Virus record (IMG/VR): IMGVR_UViG_3300009103_000127
Span: 1 to 28,200 of that record
Length of the DNA stretch: 28,200 nucleotides
DNA from: a virus
Direction: 5' to 3' (one strand)
The notes beneath the pieces were generated by a model, which worked only from the letters and a program-made list of their open reading frames with translations, had not been told where the DNA came from and ran no database searches. Below are positions 21,972 through 28,200 of the stretch, one piece after another; positions within the stretch are counted from its first letter, which is position 1, and each line of letters starts with the position of its first letter. The position numbers and the translations under genes are program-made.

Positions 21972-23759
21972 TTATTTTGTTTTATTATACCCTTTATCTC
22001 CATCAGTATCATTTCCATCTGCTAAAGCTATATAATGCTCCTTACCATAATATGAAACATTATTGTCCTCACCAAACTTTAATGTTTGTTTTTGTGGTCT
22101 AAATTTATGAATTGGGGTAAATCCAAAACCACTAACTGTAATTATATGGGGTAATTCCCTAACTGATTCATCAGGGGTGCCTTTATCATTAATACCTATT
22201 TCCCATGGAGATTCTTTATGGGGTGATAAGGATAATCCTGTAATAAAACCTGGTTGTTCATATAACCAACCCCCCACTGTTAAAGTAATTAAAGAACCCC
22301 CCATATAACCTGCACTACTATAAGTAGGGGCTAAATTAGAAGCTAGATAATTTAACTTTTTGTATTGAATCATTAATTCTTCTTTAGATTGGGCTGCTAC
22401 TGTAAAATCTAAACTTATATCCCTATCAAAACTATCATACTTATAAAAAGATTCTGCTCTCCCCATATAATTTATAGGTTTCCATTTGGATTTATACTTA
22501 TCTGAGAAGTTATCTATATATGCTCTAAAATGAATATAATCTTTTATATTAGGATCAACATTATTTAAAGAAGCTATTCTGAATTGGATTAAATCATTAG
22601 CCCACCATTTATTAGGCCCATCTTTTGAATTATATATGGGCATTGCATTAATTCTATCTACAGGTCCTGTAGAAGTACCATCACCTCTTTTTTTTCCCTC
22701 TGTATAATTAATTATATTTCCTCTTTGACCTGGGGATATTTGGTTTATTCTTGAATCAGAAACACCATCTATGGTAAAGGGGGATGAAGATTTTTGAGAA
22801 TAAGAAGGAGAAATACTCATTATAGTAGAAGATTTGATATCCTCTTTTAAAATAGGTTTTTGAAAACTTTCAATAATATCATGGGGTTGTCCTGAAGTGA
22901 GATCTTCAGGAATATTATTTAAATTTTGATATGTTCTTTTGACTTGTAATGAATCATTATAATTAGGAAGACCTATAGTTCCTTGATCCCTCCAATTAGT
23001 TATAGAAATATACGCTTTTGAATTTATCCCAGTTCTTAATGGTTGGCCCAAATTATCAGTAGCAAATGAAATTCTTGTTCTTCCCACACCCAAAATAGAT
23101 TTAGGACCACCAATATAGGATAAAATAAAATTAGGATCAAGGGATATTTGATTATTTTTAAAGATTTTATTAAGGAAATTGGGGTTATTTCTTTGAATAT
23201 CCCCAGATTTTTCGGAAGAATTAGAAGGATTTAGTATTTTTAATGTATTTAAATTAACTAATCTATTTTCTGATCCATCTTCCCCCCCAATAACTTTTTC
23301 AATTACACTTAAAGCTTCAGGGTTATTATTATTTCTAGGACCATAATACCTAACTCCTACTCCAGGAATTGACCCCTGTTTTGGAAAATGCCCCCCAACA
23401 AAATTTATACCTGCTTGAGCTAAAGTGGATAAGGGGTTATAAATTCCTTCATTAGGGCCAATCCCACTAGCTTGTGTTCTTACTGAGGTAAGAGATAAGG
23501 AATTTTGTTTTGCAATGAATAATAAACCTGATGGGTTTTTAGTATCAAAAAACCATTTGGTTAATCTTTCAACATCTTGTAAAGCAGTGGTAGGAGCTTT
23601 TAATCCTCCTCTCAATATAAAATCCTTATCTGCTATAGAATATTGAGTAGATTCAGGAATTGGGGTTGTTGTATAAGGCTGCCCACTATTTCCCCCATCT
23701 GCTCTATCTCTACCAAATTTTAATGATTTAAGATTGGTTTGTAGGTTTACTATACCCAT
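21972..23759 (-). CDS. Baseplate/tail-tube junction protein (gp48/gp54-like role suggested)
   Basis: The 595-residue protein is polar and rich in Asn, Ser, Gly and Pro in its first 400 residues. A structured C-terminal domain lies at about 411-555: 'HFRAYIDNFSDKYKSKWKPINYMGR', 'YKYDSFDRDISLDFTVAAQSKEEL', 'YKKLNYLASNLAPTYSSAGYMGG', 'LTVGGWLYEQPGFITGLSL'. The pattern, with an all-beta strand layout and a 'GxWLYxxPGxI' turn, looks like the tube-fold proteins that join tail tube and baseplate. Assignment to a gp48/gp54-type role is inferred from this and from its place between the tape measure and the hub. It follows the 115-residue gene by 6 bases. Confidence 0.7.
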   Translation of the reverse strand: MGIVNLQTNLKSLKFGRDRADGGNSGQPYTTTPIPESTQYSIADKDFILRGGLKAPTTALQDVERLTKWFFDTKNPSGLLFIAKQNSLSLTSVRTQASGIGPNEGIYNPLSTLAQAGINFVGGHFPKQGSIPGVGVRYYGPRNNNNPEALSVIEKVIGGEDGSENRLVNLNTLKILNPSNSSEKSGDIQRNNPNFLNKIFKNNQISLDPNFILSYIGGPKSILGVGRTRISFATDNLGQPLRTGINSKAYISITNWRDQGTIGLPNYNDSLQVKRTYQNLNNIPEDLTSGQPHDIIESFQKPILKEDIKSSTIMSISPSYSQKSSSPFTIDGVSDSRINQISPGQRGNIINYTEGKKRGDGTSTGPVDRINAMPIYNSKDGPNKWWANDLIQFRIASLNNVDPNIKDYIHFRAYIDNFSDKYKSKWKPINYMGRAESFYKYDSFDRDISLDFTVAAQSKEELMIQYKKLNYLASNLAPTYSSAGYMGGSLITLTVGGWLYEQPGFITGLSLSPHKESPWEIGINDKGTPDESVRELPHIITVSGFGFTPIHKFRPQKQTLKFGEDNNVSYYGKEHYIALADGNDTDGDKGYNKTK

Positions 23760-23765
23760 TTATTT

Positions 23766-24113
23766 TTATATATGACTACCTGCAGGAGCACAATTTTTGT
23801 ATTCTCCACATGAAAAAGTATTATTAATTGAAGGGATAGCCCCATCTCTTAATGGACCTAATGGGTTATTACCATTTAAGATTCCATCTAATAATGAAGG
23901 TGTAGGTTTTATACCAAAACCTTTAAGAACACCTGGAAAGTAATCTCCTACTAAGGCCCCATTAATTGAAGGTATACCATTCACTGAATAGTCTTTATGC
24001 CTTATTGAAAGTGGTTTTGATAAAGAGTTACCAAATGTTGGTGATAATGAAGTGCTACTAACTCCAGGATTATAAGTTGTTCCGTTGTTGTCTAATCTAT
24101 CTAATAGTCCCAT
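23766..24113 (-). CDS. Small Gly/Pro/Asn-rich virion protein, unknown
   Basis: The 115-residue protein is low in charge and rich in Gly, Asn, Ser and Pro ('NNGTTYNPGVSSTSLSPTFGNS', 'LLDGILNGNNPLGPLRDGAIPSINNTFSCGEYKNCAPAGSHI'), like an extended linker or a peptide that wraps around partners. There is no signal peptide, membrane span or known motif; two cysteines near the end (CGEYKNC) could pair or bind metal. It is first in the baseplate unit, 15 bases downstream of a full late-type motif. A small baseplate component is likely from position. Confidence 0.68.
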   Translation of the reverse strand: MGLLDRLDNNGTTYNPGVSSTSLSPTFGNSLSKPLSIRHKDYSVNGIPSINGALVGDYFPGVLKGFGIKPTPSLLDGILNGNNPLGPLRDGAIPSINNTFSCGEYKNCAPAGSHI

Positions 24114-24128
24114 AATTTTATGTTTTAA

Positions 24129-24145
24129 TGTTTGTTATAAATATG
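24129..24145 (-). promoter_or_regulatory. Late-type promoter motif before the baseplate unit
   Basis: The coding strand reads CATATTTATAACAAACA, ending 15 bases before the ATG at 24113 and just after the tape measure stop (24151). The TATTTATAACAAACATTA string is the same as at 7883. Confidence 0.55.
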
Positions 24146-24150
24146 TAATT

Positions 24151-26475
24151 TTATTGTATTTCACGTTCTGCTGTATTAATTCCTTGTCCTACTTCATTTC
24201 CACCCATTTCTATTACTGTGGATTTATTTGCAATTTGTTTAAGTAAACCTAACATTTCACTGTTGTCTTCTTTGTTTCCTCCTCCTCCACCACCAAGATT
24301 GGTTCCTGCTATAATTGAATCTTTTTTGTCTAATTGAATTGATCCTTTAGGACCAGATACTACCATTTCACCTCCTGGGCCTATTACGCCATCATTCATG
24401 TAAGAATATCCTAATGCCGCTATTCCAGCTGCAGCAGCAATCCCTAAAATGGGTCCTAAAAATGCGTATGCTTTCATAGAAGCTATTCCTATTTCTCTTC
24501 CTAGAGATCCTAATTGCATTGCTTTTTTCTGGGCTTCAAGGATTTTTTCTCTATTCTTCCACATATAAATAGCTTTTTGGATACCTTCAATACTTTTAGT
24601 TACCATTTGATAAGTTTTAAGGGAGAGTATTATAATACCAAACCATTTTGCTAGTGTTATAGCACTCTTAACCATAGCCATCATTTCCTTCTTATTTTTT
24701 AACATACTTGCTGCTATCTCTTTTGCATTGTCCCTTTCTTTTTTCTTTGTTTGTTCAATTTCTTCAGCGAGTGAAAGGCTTTCTAACTGTTGTTGTAAAT
24801 TTTCATTCCCTAATTCAGTAAATATTTCCTTTTCTTGTCTTTTTTTCTCTTCTAATAAAGCTTGTTTTTCTTCTTCTGTTGTAGCTGCTGCAATTTGGGC
24901 ATTAATTTCTGATAAATCTTCTTTGTATTGGTTATAGGCACCTGTAATATCTGTTACCCCATCACCAAAAGTTGCTTGCAAAGCATTTTGTTCTTCTTGT
25001 TTCATGATAATTTCAGCTAATTGGTCTCTTGTTAAACCTATAGCTGCCGCTGCTGATTGTTGGGCTAGAACATTATCCGTTTTAAAAGCGTTTAAAATAG
25101 CTTCCTGCTTCATTAACTCTTCTGTTAATCCTTTTTGGTCCCCTGTTAAAGCATATTGTCTAGCTTTTTCAAGGTTAATATCTTGACCTAACATTAACTC
25201 TGCTTCTAATTCTTTTTGAATTGAAGATTCAAAATCTAATAAACTATCTCCTATACCTGCTATTGTATCCATTTCTGCCCCGAATTTTTGGGCTGTCATA
25301 ACAGTTTTGGCTAACTCAGCTACATTACCTTTAGTAAAAAGATGAATACTTTTAGAGGCGTTAGCAATTTTTTCCATAACCTTATTTACATTCAAAACCA
25401 TTTTATTTTGTATGTTGAATTTTGCTACAGTTTTATGAAGAGTTTTCAATTGATCCTTCATAGTTTTTTGCCCCTTAATCTGTTTTTTAACTAAAAACCC
25501 CATAGATTTATCTGAAAGTCCAGTTCGCATTTGAATATGGGCAAAATCTGATGATATTTCTTGACTAAATTTTCCACCAGTTTGGAATCTTTCATTTAAT
25601 TTATCTTGGGCAGCTGCTATATCTTCTCCTGCTAGTAACATACCTTTAGCATCTTTAGCCATTTTACGATATTCCGACCCTAAATCTATGGCTGTTTGAT
25701 AAGAAACCCCTAAATTTTTAGCAGTTTTACCAGCAGTTTCATCAACTTCCCAAAATGCATCCTTAATCTCTTTCCCAATGAAGGTAAGTATAGCTAAGGG
25801 ACCAAAAGCTTGGGCTAAATTTTTACCTATAGTTTTTGCCATTGTTCCAGCAACTCTAAGTTTGGTTGCTATTGTAGCTGAGGCCTCTCCTCCATTAGTT
25901 AATTCAGCCGATAATTCCCTTCCTTCTTTAACTGCTTCATCAAGGCCCATTTTATCTCCTAAATCACCTAAACCTGCTTTCTTTAAAATTTTTCCCATAC
26001 CCGAAAAGGCTGCTCCCGCTAATCCTACTCCTTTTTGGATATTATTAGCTCTACTGGCCATATCAGCCATAACTTCCTTATTGTCCGTATTAACCTTAAG
26101 TTGTTCATCATAAAGATCTAATAATTTTTGTTCTGCCGTTGTTGCTGCTCTATTTTGAGAATCTATTTTACTTTTAAGTTGTCGTTGTTCAACAAGAAGT
26201 TTTGCTTGAGCTTTAGAGTATTTATTTTGTTCTTTAGCTAAATCTGCCGCAGTAGCAGTACCAGATACAATATCATCTATCATAGCTGCTTGATTAGTAA
26301 GAGAAGTACCTATATCTCTAAAAGCTTTAGTAGCTTGGTTGGCATTAGTACCTATTCCAAAAACTGCTTTTGCTGCTGCTTTTGCTTCATCAGTAAAATC
26401 CCTAGTGGCGAATAATAATTCGTCCATAGTTCCTTTAGCTTCTTCTACTTCCTTTTTAAATTTACCTTTAGCCAT
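24151..26475 (-). CDS. Tail tape measure protein
   Basis: The tape measure sets tail length and is ejected ahead of DNA. The 774-residue protein has long Ala/Lys/Glu-rich helical stretches (about 1-160 and 480-590), Gly/Ala-rich segments around 160-230, and hydrophobic spans at about 600-625 ('AITLAKWFGIIILSLKTYQMV') and 665-695 ('YAFLGPILGIAAAAGIAALGYSYM'). The C-terminus has a Gly-rich patch. This composition and the position directly after the tail-assembly gene and before baseplate genes are typical. Spans like these may help pore formation in the inner membrane. It has its own late-type motif 7 bases upstream. Confidence 0.82.
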   Translation of the reverse strand: MAKGKFKKEVEEAKGTMDELLFATRDFTDEAKAAAKAVFGIGTNANQATKAFRDIGTSLTNQAAMIDDIVSGTATAADLAKEQNKYSKAQAKLLVEQRQLKSKIDSQNRAATTAEQKLLDLYDEQLKVNTDNKEVMADMASRANNIQKGVGLAGAAFSGMGKILKKAGLGDLGDKMGLDEAVKEGRELSAELTNGGEASATIATKLRVAGTMAKTIGKNLAQAFGPLAILTFIGKEIKDAFWEVDETAGKTAKNLGVSYQTAIDLGSEYRKMAKDAKGMLLAGEDIAAAQDKLNERFQTGGKFSQEISSDFAHIQMRTGLSDKSMGFLVKKQIKGQKTMKDQLKTLHKTVAKFNIQNKMVLNVNKVMEKIANASKSIHLFTKGNVAELAKTVMTAQKFGAEMDTIAGIGDSLLDFESSIQKELEAELMLGQDINLEKARQYALTGDQKGLTEELMKQEAILNAFKTDNVLAQQSAAAAIGLTRDQLAEIIMKQEEQNALQATFGDGVTDITGAYNQYKEDLSEINAQIAAATTEEEKQALLEEKKRQEKEIFTELGNENLQQQLESLSLAEEIEQTKKKERDNAKEIAASMLKNKKEMMAMVKSAITLAKWFGIIILSLKTYQMVTKSIEGIQKAIYMWKNREKILEAQKKAMQLGSLGREIGIASMKAYAFLGPILGIAAAAGIAALGYSYMNDGVIGPGGEMVVSGPKGSIQLDKKDSIIAGTNLGGGGGGNKEDNSEMLGLLKQIANKSTVIEMGGNEVGQGINTAEREIQ

Positions 26476-26482
26476 TTAACGG

Positions 26483-26499
26483 TGTTTATTATAAATACT
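26483..26499 (-). promoter_or_regulatory. Late-type promoter motif before the tape measure
   Basis: The coding strand reads AGTATTTATAATAAACA, ending 7 bases before the tape measure ATG. It overlaps the TAG stop (26498-26500) of the frameshifted extension of the upstream gene. Confidence 0.55.
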
Positions 26500-26770
26500 A
26501 CTTATAGTTGGATTTTGTAGGCCTTTGGAAAGCTGATGGGTTTATTTTACCATCAGGGCCTATTGCTGTTGTTTTATTTTTTCCTTGGGAGGAAGCTTTA
26601 TCATAGGCTTTCTTTTCTTCTTTTTTATAATCTATTATTTGTTGGAGAGTGAATCTTCTTAACCATATAGGCATATTATATGCGGTATAAAAATCATACC
26701 CACCCTGACCATGGAAACATATATTATGGAGAGATTCGAAAATATTTTTTCTATACTCAAGAGTCAGGCC
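26498..26770 (-). CDS. C-terminal extension of the tail-assembly/baseplate gene in the +1 frame
   Basis: An open frame of 90 codons from 26770 ends in TAG at 26498-26500. The frame is closed by a stop just upstream of the T7 run and has no ATG until MPIWLRRF in its middle, although the residues before that (EYRKNIFESLHNICFHGQGGYDFYTAYN) look like folded protein. It therefore cannot be a normal independent gene. It would be made by a +1 (or -2) shift from the 246-residue frame, either at the seven T residues (26771-26777) or at TCT-TGA (26757-26762), giving a 332-residue fusion. The location immediately before the tape measure is where tail-assembly chaperones with programmed frameshifts occur in many phages. 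A homopolymer error in the assembly is the main alternative. Confidence 0.75.
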   Translation of the reverse strand, partial: GLTLEYRKNIFESLHNICFHGQGGYDFYTAYNMPIWLRRFTLQQIIDYKKEEKKAYDKASSQGKNKTTAIGPDGKINPSAFQRPTKSNYK

Positions 26771-26777
26771 AAAAAAA
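26757..26777 (-). other. Candidate translational frameshift site
   Basis: The coding strand reads GGG-TTT-TTT-TGG with seven T residues (26771-26777) and then TCT-TGA (26757-26762). Skipping one base, or slipping back two, at either point joins the 246-residue frame to the downstream frame. A -1 slip would stop within a few codons. Confidence 0.55.
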
Positions 26778-27497
26778 CCCGGCAGTCATTGGGATATTAA
26801 CGTCCTCCTCATCGCCATTTTCCCCTTGATAATCAAATTTCATTATAATGTCTGGTTGGGTATTTTTAATATGTTCTCTAAAAGCCCTAGAGTCTCTAGC
26901 AAGCATATAATTATCAACGAATTCTCTAATTTTTTTATTATCTGAATCCCCATTAACTGATGTAATCATATGTTTTAATCGTGTAGAAAGTTCAGGAGAG
27001 GATGATTTGTTTATTTTTTTAAGGCCTTTTACTTCCCCATTTATTTTCTTTTCATCCCTATTAGTTAATAATTTATAAGTTATAAGGGTATTGGTATGAG
27101 GAAGAGTATATGAAAATTCATTTTTACCATCAACTAATGATTCCTCATCTAAATATTGGGGTTGAAGTTCAGTTAAATCAACTGTAATTTCTTCATTATT
27201 GTACATAAAATCATAGTCCTTACCATAACCCAAAATACGGGCAGCTATTAATATAGCATTTTTATCTCCTACTACTAAATCATCATAATTAACATCTTTT
27301 GAAACTATTAAGGATTTTAAAAGTTTATCAATAACTACTCCTTGTTTAATATAATTTTGATTGGTTAGTATATCTTCTTCTTTAGCAGTCATGTATTTCA
27401 TTTCTACTTTTCCACTTGATAAAGGATTGTCTTTAGGATATAATAAACCCTTAGATGGTAATTCAACCTCTTCGGTTGGGAATTTTAATTCACTCAT
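26757..27497 (-). CDS. T4-type baseplate / tail-assembly protein (gp26-like), with frameshift extension
   Basis: The 246-residue protein resembles the T4-type baseplate protein family (gp26-like). The visible core is 'LPSKGLLYPKDNPLSSGKVEMKYMTAKEEDIL' (N-terminal) and 'DEKKINGEVKGLKKINKSSSPELSTRLKHMITSVNGD' with 'IREFVDNYMLARDSRAFREHIKNTQPDI' (C-terminal). It ends AGFFWPDS just before a stop, and the next 86-90 codons continue in the +1 frame. By place, between tail tube and tape measure, it corresponds to the tail-assembly chaperone of other phages, so it may guide tube polymerisation on the tape measure rather than being a virion part. A late-type motif with a small insertion lies upstream. 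Confidence 0.78.
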   Translation of the reverse strand: MSELKFPTEEVELPSKGLLYPKDNPLSSGKVEMKYMTAKEEDILTNQNYIKQGVVIDKLLKSLIVSKDVNYDDLVVGDKNAILIAARILGYGKDYDFMYNNEEITVDLTELQPQYLDEESLVDGKNEFSYTLPHTNTLITYKLLTNRDEKKINGEVKGLKKINKSSSPELSTRLKHMITSVNGDSDNKKIREFVDNYMLARDSRAFREHIKNTQPDIIMKFDYQGENGDEEDVNIPMTAGFFWPDS

Positions 27498-27518
27498 AAT
27501 TTTTATTTTGTTAAAACT

Positions 27519-27537
27519 TGTTTCATATTATAAATAT
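27519..27537 (-). promoter_or_regulatory. Late-type promoter motif, variant with insertion, before the tail-assembly gene
   Basis: The coding strand reads ATATTTATAATATGAAACA, sharing TATTTATAAT and AAACA with the other copies but with extra bases between. It ends 21 bases before the ATG at 27497 and directly follows the terminator at 27549-27573. Confidence 0.42.
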
Positions 27538-27539
27538 TA

Positions 27540-27573
27540 AAATAAGAAAGGAGTCTGACATAGCCAAACTCCT
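27540..27573 (-). terminator. Rho-independent terminator after the tail tube gene
   Basis: The coding strand has AGGAGTTTG-GCTATGT-CAGACTCCT (27549-27573), a 9-bp stem with one G-T pair and a 7-base loop, then TTCTTATTT. It lies 23 bases after the tail tube stop and before the next late-type motif, separating tube expression from the assembly gene. Confidence 0.7.
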
Positions 27574-27596
27574 CTTTAAGGAAATATATGAGGTTG

Positions 27597-28085
27597 TTAG
27601 AAATTTAATACTGCGTAGTCAATAGCTACTTCCATATCTATCATCTTAGCTTCATCTTCAGTGTCCCAATTATAATCACCAAAATTAGCACTTGTAATAA
27701 ATGCTCCTTTTAATATCCATTCTGAGACTATGTCTCCTACAGGTCCTAAAACATTTACTGTTAGATCTTTTTTATAAAAATCAGAATAACCATCTCTACC
27801 TGTTACTGATTCATGATGTAATCTTACCCATTCCATTACTGCTTGAGCACCTGAGGGGGTTATAGGATCAAATAACTGTAGGGTAACATTTTCCCATTTT
27901 GATTTACCTTTAACTTTTCTTTCTACATTAATATGGTTTAGGGTTACTACACCTTGGGTCATAGTTATAGCACTTACTCCTTTAATCATGTAAGATGGAA
28001 AACCATCTACATAAAGAATAAACCTGTTAGCTTGTTTTGGTTCAAATGCTGTGAAAAATATTGAATTGGCGTCTATTACTCCCAT
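27597..28085 (-). CDS. gp19: Tail tube protein (T4 gp19-like)
   Basis: Tail tube subunits stack as hexamers to form the inner tube through which DNA passes. The 162-residue length is almost the same as T4 gp19 (163). The fold signature is visible: 'FEPKQANRFILYVDGFPSYMIKGVSA' near the N-terminus, 'VTLNHINVERKVKGKSKWENVTLQLFDPITPSGAQAVMEWVRLHHESVTGRDGYSDFYKKDLTVNVLGP' in the middle, and 'WILKGAFITSANFGDYNWDTEDEAKMIDMEVAIDYAVL' at the end. It follows the sheath gene, as in T4 (18 then 19). A full late-type motif lies upstream and a strong hairpin terminator downstream, which fits independent high expression. Confidence 0.92.
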   Translation of the reverse strand: MGVIDANSIFFTAFEPKQANRFILYVDGFPSYMIKGVSAITMTQGVVTLNHINVERKVKGKSKWENVTLQLFDPITPSGAQAVMEWVRLHHESVTGRDGYSDFYKKDLTVNVLGPVGDIVSEWILKGAFITSANFGDYNWDTEDEAKMIDMEVAIDYAVLNF

Positions 28086-28092
28086 TTTTTAT

Positions 28093-28109
28093 TGTTTATT
28101 ATAAATATT
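28093..28109 (-). promoter_or_regulatory. Late-type promoter motif before the tail tube gene
   Basis: The coding strand reads AATATTTATAATAAACA, ending 7 bases before the ATG at 28085. It is one of four full matches to TATTTATAAYAAACA in the window, all between genes. Confidence 0.55.
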
Positions 28110-28123
28110 TAATCTTTTAATTT

Positions 28124-28200
28124 TTATGCTGGAAAAGTAGCTCCAGTTGGTAATATGTTGAAATCTAGGTAAATAAATTCAGCTGTTTTAGTTGGTTGTA
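28124..28200 (-). CDS. gp18: Tail sheath protein, C-terminal end only (window edge)
   Basis: An open frame runs in from the right edge and ends in TAA at 28124-28126. The 24 visible residues end AEFIYLDFNILPTGATFPA. The motif, with AEFI-x-LDF-x-ILPTGA, is what the C-terminus of T4-like sheath proteins looks like in marine T4-type phages, and the position just before the tail tube gene is the T4 order. Only the end is visible, so the call relies on this motif and gene order. Confidence 0.72.
   Translation of the reverse strand, partial: QPTKTAEFIYLDFNILPTGATFPA

Noticed and set aside
7890-28107. TATAAATA on the plus strand as T4 late promoters driving plus-strand transcription
   Set aside because: No supported plus-strand genes exist downstream. 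The conserved extra bases and fixed position before minus-strand starts fit a coding-strand element. Antisense transcripts cannot be excluded from sequence alone.
1-28200. tRNA genes, CRISPR arrays, insertion sequences, integrase or attachment sites
   Set aside because: I saw no cloverleaf-like segments, regularly spaced repeats, transposase motifs or integrase genes. Intergenic gaps are all well under 300 bases once the 55-residue gene and the frameshifted extension are counted.

Overview
This window is a stretch of an AT-rich, T4-like contractile-tailed phage genome. Every supported gene lies on the minus strand, so transcription runs from position 28200 towards 1. The T4-like assignment rests on a 162-residue tail tube protein, a tail sheath C-terminus, a gp41-like helicase, a UvsX/RecA protein, a gp32-like ssDNA-binding protein and an RNase H/FEN nuclease. 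The likely host is a Bacteroidota, probably a marine flavobacterium. That is an inference from the almost complete lack of Shine-Dalgarno sequences (leaders mostly end in AAATG or TAAAATG) and from promoter-like TTTGG-N19-TATATTTA pairs, which resemble Bacteroidota -33/-7 promoters.

In transcription order: (1) 28200-26498 carries the sheath end, the tail tube, a terminator, and a baseplate/tail-assembly gene whose second half lies in another frame. (2) 26475-24151 is the tape measure. (3) 24113-16760 is a baseplate block with a 1408-residue hub fused to a muramidase-like domain. (4) 16732-15019 is a compact family A DNA polymerase plus an unknown protein. (5) 14959-7901 is the replication and nucleotide operon: gp32, uvsX, FEN, helicase, nrdB, nrdA. 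(6) 7873-4651 holds four small proteins sharing one N-terminal leader, then a holin candidate, an amidase endolysin and a coiled-coil membrane protein. (7) 4576-3701 holds small regulatory-looking proteins, one with a SWIM zinc motif. (8) 3677-1879 holds virion-like proteins including two tandem LamG domain proteins. (9) 1795-1 holds a TGT/DpdA-like transglycosylase, a small protein with an SSB-like tail, and QueC, which together suggest 7-deazaguanine modification of phage DNA.

Two recurring upstream motifs, read on the coding strand, divide these blocks. One is TTTGG-N19-TATATTTA, before dpdA, the 55-residue gene and gp32, with a weaker match before the polymerase. The other is TATTTATAAYAAACA, or its TATTTATA core, before tail tube, chaperone, tape measure, baseplate block, leader-protein/lysis block and fibre block. 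I infer early/middle and late promoters, so early and late units alternate on one strand. The late motif before the leader-protein block places those proteins with virion and lysis genes, which fits the idea that the shared leader is a capsid-targeting peptide. All family calls come from reading motifs by eye; no database search was run.
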